NCBI GenBank assembly: GCA_003218785.1
Contig: QHOM01000053.1
Span: 1-10,528 of the forward strand
Source of the DNA: Verrucomicrobiota bacterium
Lineage (GTDB): Bacteria; Verrucomicrobiota; Verrucomicrobiia; Chthoniobacterales; UBA10450
Direction: 5' to 3'
DNA length: 10,528 nucleotides
The notes beneath the pieces are model-generated. The model did not search any database. It was not told the DNA's origin and saw nothing but the letters and a program-made list of their open reading frames with translations. The position numbers and the translations under genes were made by a program. Shown here in pieces: positions 1 through 6,211 of this stretch (the first letter of the stretch is position 1; every line of letters starts with the position of its first letter).

Positions 1-213
1 ATTTCACTCGGCCTCACACCGCGCGAAGCCGAGGTGCTTCGATGGGTTGCCGTGGGCAAAAGCAACCACGACATCGGCGTCATTCTTGGCGCGTCCACGC
101 GGACGATCTGCAAGCACGTCGAGCATATTTTCAGCAAGTTGAGCGTGGAGAACCGCACTGCAGCAGCTGCCACCGCGCTGGTACTCTTGTATCAGCTCAC
201 TGATTTCCTCTAG
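1..213 (+). CDS. LuxR/FixJ-type response regulator, C-terminal HTH domain (5' end outside window)
   Basis: Frame 1 is open from the first base to a TAG at 211-213, giving 70 residues. It begins ISLGLTPREAEVLRWVAVGK and continues with the LuxR helix-turn-helix pattern: the TPREAEVL start of the domain, GKSNHDIG before the recognition helix, STRTICKHVEHIFSKL as recognition and linker helices, then SVENRTAAAATAL. This is the whole DNA-binding domain of a LuxR/NarL/FixJ regulator. Any receiver or sensor domain would lie upstream of the window, so the signal it responds to cannot be told. The gene converges on the DUF255 gene with a 42-bp gap. That gap holds only a weak 6-bp inverted repeat (215-220 with 238-243) and no T tract. 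The family call is secure; whether this is a two-component response regulator or a stand-alone LuxR protein is open. Confidence 0.9.
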   Translation: MSLGLTPREAEVLRWVAVGKSNHDIGVILGASTRTICKHVEHIFSKLSVENRTAAAATALVLLYQLTDFL

Positions 214-255
214 ACAGCGATCAGCGGTTTCACCCGGTCGCTGAATGCTGCTTGC

Positions 256-2484
256 TTATTTGTTGAGAAGTTCCGCCAGCGCTTGCGGCTCCGTCACGGG
301 CGCTTTGCAGGTGAAATTTTCGCACACGTAGGTGGCTGGCTTTCCATCAACTAACGACATGGCACGGATCGCTTCGTTTTTCTCGGCGAGATATTTCTGA
401 CCTTCAGCGCCGTCCGCCAGAAGCACGATCGTCTTTGGAAGAAAATGGCGATGCACCTCTTTGAGCAGCGCCTTCGTATCCGGCGCATCCTTCTTCCCGG
501 CGATCACGATCTGGCGCGGTTTGCTTAACGAATAATCGAGCGCGACCAGCATTTGCGGCATGGCGCTCGCAAAATGTGAAAGCGTCGGCGTAAATGCGTA
601 GATCGTTTTCTTCGCCCGATCTTCCATTTCTCTGTCGTCGCGAAATTGCGCCAGCCGAAGCAGATTCAGCGCCGCGACGGAGCTTGCAGCGGGCTCCGCG
701 CCGTCGTTATCGTCTTTCATTCGGAGGAAAACGCTCTGATCTTTGCCGCTCGTGCTGAAATACCCGCCGTTCTTCTCGTCAAAAAACAAGCGGTCCTGCG
801 TCTCCTGCAATTGGATCGCGAACTTCAGCCACTCAACATCGAAGGAGGCTTCGTAAAGATCGAGAAGGCCCTGGATAACGAACGCGTAATCGTCGGCGAA
901 AGCTTCAATGTCGCTGCGGCCTTCCCGGTAATTGCGATACAAGATGTTGCGCGACGAATCGTACAAGTTTGCTTGCAGAAATTTCGCTGCGTGTACTGCA
1001 ATTTCAAAGTAACGCGGTTCGTCGAGCGCTTGCGCGGCGCGGGCGTACGCAGAGATCATCAAGCCGTTCCACGCGGCAATGATCTTGTCATCGAGATGCG
1101 GTCGCGGCCGCTTGGCGCGGATCGCGAATAAGATTTCGCGGCTGCGCGCGAGCGATTGTCGAACCGCGTCTTCGCTCTCTTTAAATTGTTTCGCTGTCTC
1201 GGCAATCGTGTGCCGCTCGATCAAAACATTCTTGCCACGGAATTCGTCCTGCGGATCGCTTCCTTCAGGCGCATTTCCATGTGATTGCACGCCGTAATGG
1301 AAATCGAAAATCTCCGCGGCATCACCGAGCGCGGCATCGATCTCTTTTTTCGGCCAGATGTAGAATGCCCCTTCGGCATTCTTCTTTGGGCCGGGATCGC
1401 CGATCCCGGCTACAACGGGGCTATCGGCATCTTCGGCGGAGAAAAAGCCGCCTTCCTTCGATGTCATGTCGCGAGCGACATAATCAAGAATGTCGCGCGC
1501 GACTAATTCGTATTGTCGATCGTGCGTGATTTGAAAGGCGTCGAGATAAGCGGTGGCGAGTTGCGCTTGATCGTACAGCATTTTTTCGAAATGCGGCACG
1601 TGCCAGTAACGATCGACTGAGTAACGATGAAAACCGCCGCCGAGATGATCGTGCATTCCGCCGGCGGCCATTTTGCGCAGAGTGAACAGAGTCATTTCGA
1701 GCGCCTGTTTACCGGATTCGCTCTTGGGATCGCGCCCGTAGAATCGCGTTAGAAAATTGAGCGTCACTGGCCGGGGGAATTTCGGCGCGTTGCCAAAGCC
1801 GCCTTCCCTTGGATCGTAACTGCTGTCCAGCTGCTTGTAAGCAGCGTCTAAGCTTGCCGCATCGATCTTGCCTTCAGCCGTTGCGGCTGACTGAGATTCG
1901 CGCAGCGCCGCAACGATGTTAGCTCCCTGCTCGACAATCTTGTCGTGATTTTCTTTCCAGGCTGTCGCAATCCGTTCGAGCACTTTCTTGAAGCCAGGCT
2001 GACCATATCGGTCCTCCGGTGGAAAGTACGTTCCGCCAACGAACGGTTTTAAGTCCGGCGTCAACCAAACGCTCATTGGCCAACCGCCACCGCCGGTCGT
2101 CGCCTGCACAAAAGTCATGTAGACGCGGTCGACATCGGGACGCTCTTCACGGTCGACTTTGATGTTCACAAATTCGCGATTCATGATGGCGGCCACTTCT
2201 TCGCTTTCAAAGGATTCGTGGGCCATGACGTGGCACCAGTGGCACGTGGAATAGCCAACCGACAGGAAGATCGGTTTGTTTTCGCGACGTGCTTTGGCGA
2301 AGGCTTCTTCGCCCCACGGATACCAATCGACGGGATTATGGGCGTGCTGGAGAAGATAGGGCGATTTTTCTTGCGCCAGCCGGTTCGTGCGCCCTGAAGC
2401 TGCGGGCCTTGGTTCAGCGACAGCGTGTGTGGATGTCACTAACCACGTTAGCGCGAGAATCCCAAAGCGGAAGTGACTTGTCAT
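256..2484 (-). CDS. Exported DUF255 thioredoxin-like protein (SPATA20/YyaL family)
   Basis: The 742-residue protein starts MTSHFRFGILALTWLVTSTH, which reads as a signal peptide with cleavage near AVA-EP (residue 23). The reading frame is open a further 93 codons upstream, but that extension is basic, low-complexity and runs antisense into the permease gene, so I start at 2484. The mature N terminus carries the family hallmark SPYLLQHAHNPVDWYPW (41-57) and a thioredoxin-fold domain with a CHWC motif at 81-84. An (alpha/alpha)-barrel, six-hairpin-glycosidase-like region follows (GGFGNAPKFPRP; HDHLGGGFHRYSVD; FEKMLYDQAQLA; SAEDADS; DDKIIAAWNGLMISAYARAA). The C terminus has the usual CENFTCKAPV box. 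Length is slightly above the family's usual 600-700. The biochemical role is not established; a redox or sugar-binding role is only suggested by the folds. The segment at residues 359-365 is an in-frame palindrome (see the repeat at 1390-1410). It is transcribed divergently from the permease gene. Confidence 0.94.
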   Translation of the reverse strand: MTSHFRFGILALTWLVTSTHAVAEPRPAASGRTNRLAQEKSPYLLQHAHNPVDWYPWGEEAFAKARRENKPIFLSVGYSTCHWCHVMAHESFESEEVAAIMNREFVNIKVDREERPDVDRVYMTFVQATTGGGGWPMSVWLTPDLKPFVGGTYFPPEDRYGQPGFKKVLERIATAWKENHDKIVEQGANIVAALRESQSAATAEGKIDAASLDAAYKQLDSSYDPREGGFGNAPKFPRPVTLNFLTRFYGRDPKSESGKQALEMTLFTLRKMAAGGMHDHLGGGFHRYSVDRYWHVPHFEKMLYDQAQLATAYLDAFQITHDRQYELVARDILDYVARDMTSKEGGFFSAEDADSPVVAGIGDPGPKKNAEGAFYIWPKKEIDAALGDAAEIFDFHYGVQSHGNAPEGSDPQDEFRGKNVLIERHTIAETAKQFKESEDAVRQSLARSREILFAIRAKRPRPHLDDKIIAAWNGLMISAYARAAQALDEPRYFEIAVHAAKFLQANLYDSSRNILYRNYREGRSDIEAFADDYAFVIQGLLDLYEASFDVEWLKFAIQLQETQDRLFFDEKNGGYFSTSGKDQSVFLRMKDDNDGAEPAASSVAALNLLRLAQFRDDREMEDRAKKTIYAFTPTLSHFASAMPQMLVALDYSLSKPRQIVIAGKKDAPDTKALLKEVHRHFLPKTIVLLADGAEGQKYLAEKNEAIRAMSLVDGKPATYVCENFTCKAPVTEPQALAELLNK
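1390..1410. repeat. Perfect 9-bp palindrome with 3-nt loop inside the DUF255 gene
   Basis: Arm GCCGGGATC (1390-1398), loop GCC (1399-1401), arm GATCCCGGC (1402-1410). On the coding (minus) strand it is exactly seven codons, AGIGDPG, residues 359-365. It sits between the conserved SAEDADS and EGAFYIW blocks, where family members as I recall them have a shorter linker. The build (arms of 7-9 bp, 3-nt loop) matches the intergenic hairpins elsewhere in the window. This suggests an inserted dispersed repeat rather than protein-driven sequence. Confidence 0.7.
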
Positions 2485-2486
2485 TA

Positions 2487-2541
2487 TGTGGCGCAAGTTT
2501 CTAACTTGCGAAATCGCCACAGCGCAACTTGCAAAGTTGCG
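2487..2541 (+). repeat. Double-hairpin dispersed repeat (copy 1)
   Basis: Two perfect hairpins lie in tandem. The first has arms CGCAAGTT (2492-2499) and AACTTGCG (2503-2510) with loop TCT. The second has arms CGCAACTT (2523-2530) and AAGTTGCG (2534-2541) with loop GCA. A third pairing, TGTGGCG (2487-2493) with CGCCACA (2515-2521), can bracket the first hairpin. The element fills 55 of the 72 bp between the divergent DUF255 and permease start codons. The + frame reads VAQVSNLRNRHSATCKVA. The element shares the lead GTGGCGCA and the two-hairpin plan with the copy at 9484-9530. Whether it also carries the divergent promoters cannot be told. Confidence 0.8.
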
Positions 2542-2556
2542 TCGCGAAAGATCGAC

Positions 2557-3294
2557 ATGGACGACACTCATCTCATTTTGCTTTTTCTCGCTATCGGTCT
2601 CATCGCGTTTCTCTACTCGTCTGTCGGTCATGCGGGAGCATCGGGTTATATCGCAGTGATGACGCTTTGGGGGATCGCCCCAACCGTCATCAGACCAACC
2701 GCGCTGGCGCTTAACATTCTCGTTGCGTCCATTGGCGCGTTTCAATTTTGGCGCGCGGGACATTTCGCATGGAAATTATTCTGGCCATTTGCTCTGCTTT
2801 CAATTCCGACCGCGTATTTTGGCGGCCACTTACAACCGTCCGCTTCCATCTTGAGAATCTTGATTGGGCTCGTGCTCATTTTCTCGGCCTTGCGCTTGAT
2901 CTTTCGGCGTAATGATCCGGCAAACCTTCGCACCCCGTCCAAACCGACAGCCATCAGCGTCGGGGCCGGCCTCGGATTTCTTTCCGGGCTGACCGGAACG
3001 GGCGGCGGAATATTTCTCACACCACTTCTACTACTTTGCCGTTGGGCGCACATTCGTCAGGCGGCCGCGGTTTCAGCCCTGTTCATTCTGGTCAATTCGA
3101 TCGCCGGACTGACCGGCTATTTTACAGCAGTGCATTCCATTCCATCGCTGGGCCTTGTTCTCGCCGTCGCTGCGATTATTGGCGGCACGCTTGGCTCCCA
3201 TCTTGGCAGCCGCCATTTTCCGGTTCGCACCATTTCGCTTCTGCTGGCCACGGTCCTGATTATTGCGGGCGCAAAATTAATCTTTACGAGTTAG
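2557..3294 (+). CDS. TauE/SafE family membrane permease (putative sulfite/sulfonate exporter)
   Basis: The 245-residue, very hydrophobic protein has about seven to eight predicted membrane segments. It shows the two-fold internal repeat of the TauE/SafE family. The first half has SVGHAGASGYIA (22-33) after helix 1, followed by RPTALALNILVASIGAFQFWRAGH (46-69). The second half has GLTGTGGGIFLTPLLLL (144-160), followed by RQAAAVSALFILVNSIAGLTGY (167-188). These glycine-rich turns at equivalent places are the family signature. Members move sulfite, sulfoacetate or other organosulfur anions across the inner membrane; the substrate is not indicated here because no sulfur-metabolism gene is adjacent. 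The frame is open back to an ATG at 2473, but those extra 28 residues are translated repeat, so I start at 2557 (MDDTHL). A weak GAAAG lies shortly upstream. The gene converges on the DUF309 gene. Confidence 0.9.
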   Translation: MDDTHLILLFLAIGLIAFLYSSVGHAGASGYIAVMTLWGIAPTVIRPTALALNILVASIGAFQFWRAGHFAWKLFWPFALLSIPTAYFGGHLQPSASILRILIGLVLIFSALRLIFRRNDPANLRTPSKPTAISVGAGLGFLSGLTGTGGGIFLTPLLLLCRWAHIRQAAAVSALFILVNSIAGLTGYFTAVHSIPSLGLVLAVAAIIGGTLGSHLGSRHFPVRTISLLLATVLIIAGAKLIFTS

Positions 3295-3308
3295 GGCGAC
3301 GGGTTTAG

Positions 3309-3325
3309 GCAGCCGTGCCGGCTGC
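3309..3325. terminator. Hairpin between convergent genes; possible terminator or REP-like repeat
   Basis: A perfect 7-bp stem GCAGCCG (3309-3315) / CGGCTGC (3319-3325) with loop TGC starts 15 bp after the permease stop. It is followed by GACCTTTTAG, so a short interrupted T run could make it a terminator for the + strand gene. Its 7-bp arms and 3-nt loop also match the other small palindromes in this window, so it may be a dispersed repeat used as a terminator. Confidence 0.5.
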
Positions 3326-3357
3326 GACCTTTTAGTACGCCAGCGACACGCCCGCCA

Positions 3358-3954
3358 CTACAGTAAAGTCAGTTTCGGCGCGGTTTCCGGTGACCACGGA
3401 TTAGTTTTGTATTCGGACACAACGATTTTATCGGCGAATTCGTGCAGGAGCTCACAGAGCGCGGCGACATCCAATCCATGATGTCGCGGGGCGAATATCG
3501 ACAGGTTCTTTTCCGCGAGCTGAAACAAACGCACGGCTGGCGGCAAGCGTCTGCTGTGTTTCGCGTGCGATGGATGTTCGAACCTCTTTTGCAGATGAAC
3601 GAAGGCGCCCGCTGCCTGGATCAGCCCTTTGAAGAAATTCGCGTCGCGCGAATTCGTTTCTTTCAGCCAAAGCTGCTCGAGAACATCGTGCGCTTCATAA
3701 TAACGTTGCTCGTTCCAGCAGTGAAAAAACGCGCGATAAAAGGGGTGCTTTGCGACGTCTGTCTGGGAGAGATCGACATCTTCACCGTCCAACTCGGCCA
3801 CCAACTGCGAAATCCTCTCGCCTTTGTTCATGAAGGGCTTAATTTGCTCGCGGCTCAGATAATGAGCAAACCAGCACGCATCAGCTTCTCCGAGGAACAA
3901 GGCCGCCCGCCTGAGGCGGATGAATTCTCGCAGCCAGCATGGCTGTGCCACCAT
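3358..3954 (-). CDS. DUF309 domain protein (start uncertain; 3831 is a strong alternative)
   Basis: As written it is 198 residues. The DUF309 signature is clear: FYRAFFHCWNEQRYYEAHDV (72-91) running on to LEQLW, with the EAHDVLE core, then NFFKGLIQAAGAFVHLQ (106-122). The family is a small all-helical protein whose conserved His/Glu/Trp residues suggest a ligand- or metal-binding pocket, but no function is established. The 3954 start leaves only 5 bp to the divergent CNNM start, and residues 1-41 include FIRLRRAAL, which is translated from a small palindrome (3907-3919). Met42 (ATG at 3831, MNKGERISQLV) would give a 157-residue protein and a 128-bp intergenic region that could hold promoters. 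Neither start has a convincing Shine-Dalgarno sequence. The family call is secure; the N terminus is not. Confidence 0.83.
   Translation of the reverse strand: MVAQPCWLREFIRLRRAALFLGEADACWFAHYLSREQIKPFMNKGERISQLVAELDGEDVDLSQTDVAKHPFYRAFFHCWNEQRYYEAHDVLEQLWLKETNSRDANFFKGLIQAAGAFVHLQKRFEHPSHAKHSRRLPPAVRLFQLAEKNLSIFAPRHHGLDVAALCELLHEFADKIVVSEYKTNPWSPETAPKLTLL
3907..3919. repeat. Small palindrome near the DUF309/CNNM divergent starts
   Basis: CCGCC (3907-3911), TGA, GGCGG (3915-3919). It is short and could be chance in GC-rich DNA. It sits in the doubtful N-terminal part of the DUF309 frame and has the same 3-nt-loop build as the other palindromes, so it may mark non-coding DNA between two divergent genes. 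Confidence 0.4.
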
Positions 3955-3959
3955 AGAAG

Positions 3960-5249
3960 ATGACAGCCGCGGCCTTGGCCATTCTGCTGGTTGTTATTTC
4001 AATTTTGATCATCTGTTCCGCGCTTTTTTCCGGAGTGGAGACGGCGCTCTTCTCGCTTAAGCCGCATCAATTGCGTCGCCTGGAAGCACATCATGCTGGC
4101 CTTACGAAATTCATCCAGTTTTTCCGAGAAAATCCGCGTCGCGTTCTTAATGTTCTGCTCCTGGGCGACGGCCTGGTAAATGTTCTCTTAGTGGTGTTGT
4201 GTCTCTTCTTTTTGTGGGAAGGTCCGTTGGCAGGGCGCATTCCGCAGTGGGTAGCTGGAATCGTGATTTTCGCAATTGTCGTGTTACTTTGCGATCTAAT
4301 TCCAAAACTCCTGGCGCTTTCAGCGCCTTATCCACTTTCAGCGATCGGTGCCTTCGCGTTGCAGATATCGATGCCTTTGCTTGACCGCATCGGCCACGGA
4401 CTCGAGACCGTCAGCGCTTTTGTTGTCGATCTTCTCACCCCATCACATCTGCGCACTCGTCCGCGCTTGAGCGACGAGGAGTGGGGGACACTGGTTGAGA
4501 TGGGTGAGGAGGAAGGCACGTTATATGAAGGCGAAGCCGAAATGATCCAGGAAATCATCAAACTGGGCGATAAAACGGCAAAGGATTGTATGACGCCGCG
4601 CGTTGACAGCTTCATGCTGCCAGATGATTTGACGAATGAGGAAGTGATCGCGCGTTTGCAGGAGAAGCGTCACCGCCGTGTCCCCGTTTATGCCGATACG
4701 CCCGATCAAATTCTCGGGATCATCGATGTAAAAATGTTCCTGATGGATCCCTCCGACCATTACACGGAAGAATTAATCGCTCCATCCTTCGTGCCGGAGA
4801 CGATGCGTGCGCTGGAATTGTTGAAGCTATTCCTAACCCATACCCAGGGGCTGGCGATCGTGCTTGACGAATTTGGTGGAACCGAAGGAGTCATCACGAT
4901 GGGGGACATCGTCGAGGAAATTCTTAGCGAGGCGGTTCCGCGAGGAGACGTCGAGTCTTACATCGAGCCGCTCGAGGACGGGAAATTTCTTGTCAGCGGA
5001 AATGCGCGCCTCGACGATTTGAGCGAACATCTCGGTTTCCAAATTGAGGCAGAAGGAATCGACACGATTGGCGGGTTCGTTTTTACCCGGCTCGGTTACT
5101 TCCCTCCTTCTGGGACCCAGCTCGAAATTCCACGGCTCACGGTTACCGTGCGCCGCAGCGGGCGGAAACGGATCGAGGAGCTCCTCTTGGAAAAAACAAC
5201 CGCTGCGGTGGTTGATGAAACATCGGGCGACGGCAGCACTGCAAGCTGA
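3960..5249 (+). CDS. CNNM/CorC-type membrane protein (DUF21 + CBS pair + CorC_HlyC)
   Basis: The 429-residue protein has the full domain order of the CNNM/CorC (hemolysin C-like) family. An N-terminal DUF21 membrane domain (about 1-160) carries FSGVETALFSL (23-33) and the PK motif in CDLIPKLLALS (111-121). A CBS pair (about 205-325) contains RRVPVYADTPDQILGIIDVK (239-258) and AIVLDEFGGTEGVITMGDIV (299-318), running on to EEILSE. The C-terminal CorC_HlyC domain (about 335-412) contains DGKFLVSGNARLDDL and IDTIGGFVFTRLGY. Relatives act in Mg2+ efflux or homeostasis, with the CBS module binding adenine nucleotides; the ion here is inferred from family only. The start fits the family because the DUF21 helix begins at once, though there is no good ribosome site (AGAAG directly abuts the ATG). 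It is followed without a gap by a shorter paralogue. Confidence 0.93.
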   Translation: MTAAALAILLVVISILIICSALFSGVETALFSLKPHQLRRLEAHHAGLTKFIQFFRENPRRVLNVLLLGDGLVNVLLVVLCLFFLWEGPLAGRIPQWVAGIVIFAIVVLLCDLIPKLLALSAPYPLSAIGAFALQISMPLLDRIGHGLETVSAFVVDLLTPSHLRTRPRLSDEEWGTLVEMGEEEGTLYEGEAEMIQEIIKLGDKTAKDCMTPRVDSFMLPDDLTNEEVIARLQEKRHRRVPVYADTPDQILGIIDVKMFLMDPSDHYTEELIAPSFVPETMRALELLKLFLTHTQGLAIVLDEFGGTEGVITMGDIVEEILSEAVPRGDVESYIEPLEDGKFLVSGNARLDDLSEHLGFQIEAEGIDTIGGFVFTRLGYFPPSGTQLEIPRLTVTVRRSGRKRIEELLLEKTTAAVVDETSGDGSTAS

Positions 5250-6211
5250 TGATCACATTTGCGATTTTTTGTTGCTGGATTGTTTCGTTTTTCTTCAACG
5301 GGATCGAGAGCGGGCTGCTTTCGATCGATCCAGTGCGGTTGCGGCAAAATGTGAAACGTCGCGTACCAGCAGCCTTGAAGTTGAATCGCTTGCTAAAACA
5401 TCCGGAACGGTTGCTCGTGACCGTCTTGCTCTTCACGAATGCAGCCGATATCGTCGGTCTGCTCTTGCTGACGCGCCAACTGGTTGGATCGTTCGGATAC
5501 GCTGGATTTTTCTTTGCGTTGGCGATCGCGCTTCCGGTCTATCTATTTTTGCTCTCAGTTCTTCCGAAATCGCTTTTCCGGCGATTTCCCTTTCGCGCTT
5601 TGGCTCGGCTTGCTGGCGTGCTCGAATTCGCGTCGATCCTGTTTTCACCACTGCTCGAACTCGGTGCGTGGCTGGGCCGGCTGCTGCTGCCGGGTCGCGC
5701 GGCGAAACGTGCTCGGCTTTTTGCCGCGCGCGAAGAGCTAAAGCAGATCACAACGCAAAGTGAGCGGGAAGGTTCTCTCACCGCTACCGAGCGCGCGATG
5801 ATTCACAGCGTGGTTGACTTTCGCGGCGTCAAAGTTCGCGACGTGATGGTGCCTTTGCCGAAAGTCGTCGCGGTCCGGCCGAGCACCTCAACGCAAGAAG
5901 CGCTCGAGCTTAGCGCTTCCTCAGGTCTCGAGCGTCTGCCTGTGATCACGCCGGAAGGTCAGCCGAGTGGATTGATTAACGTCCTCGATGTTCTGGTCGA
6001 ACAAAACGGCGCCAGACCGTTAAGCGATTATATGCGGCGCATCGTAATGACCAGCGAGGAGGAGCCAGCTTATCGAGTTGTCCAACGTTTGCGCACCGCG
6101 CGTCTTGGTTTGGCTGCTGTGCTGGATGAAAAAAGAAAGCTCCGTGGGATCGTTACCATTGAGGATTTAGTCCGGCGTCTCGTCTCCTCCACCGACGCGC
6201 GAGTCCAATGA
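5249..6211 (+). CDS. Short CNNM/CorC-type paralogue (DUF21 + CBS pair, no CorC_HlyC domain)
   Basis: The start codon overlaps the stop of the upstream paralogue by one base (TGATG, 5247-5251), so translation is probably coupled. The 320-residue protein repeats the DUF21 plan: FFNGIESGLLSI (15-26, equivalent to FSGxETALxS), three to four membrane segments, and the PK motif in SVLPKSLF (103-110). A CBS pair follows (about 197-312): VRDVMVPLPKVVAV, LERLPVITPEGQPSGLINVL and LAAVLDEKRKLRGIVTIEDL. It stops right after the second CBS motif and lacks the CorC_HlyC domain of its neighbour. The glycine pair after VLDE in the neighbour (DEFGG) is replaced by DEKRK. It probably forms a heteromer with the upstream protein (inference). 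Its last 45 bp overlap the GH15 gene on the other strand. Confidence 0.9.
   Translation: MITFAIFCCWIVSFFFNGIESGLLSIDPVRLRQNVKRRVPAALKLNRLLKHPERLLVTVLLFTNAADIVGLLLLTRQLVGSFGYAGFFFALAIALPVYLFLLSVLPKSLFRRFPFRALARLAGVLEFASILFSPLLELGAWLGRLLLPGRAAKRARLFAAREELKQITTQSEREGSLTATERAMIHSVVDFRGVKVRDVMVPLPKVVAVRPSTSTQEALELSASSGLERLPVITPEGQPSGLINVLDVLVEQNGARPLSDYMRRIVMTSEEEPAYRVVQRLRTARLGLAAVLDEKRKLRGIVTIEDLVRRLVSSTDARVQ

Noticed and set aside
215..243. Inverted repeat CAGCGA / TCGCTG as terminator between the LuxR and DUF255 genes
   Set aside because: Only 6 bp with a 17-nt loop and no T tract; too weak to call.
646..1131. 161-codon plus-strand frame opposite the DUF255 gene
   Set aside because: It is antisense to a well-supported conserved protein, with no family pattern of its own.
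2485..2763. 93-residue N-terminal extension of the DUF255 protein
   Set aside because: Low-complexity, basic, antisense to the permease gene and through the repeat; the signal peptide start at 2484 fits better.
3442..3963. 173-codon plus-strand frame opposite the DUF309 gene
   Set aside because: Mirror of a recognised DUF309 coding region; no domain or signal features.
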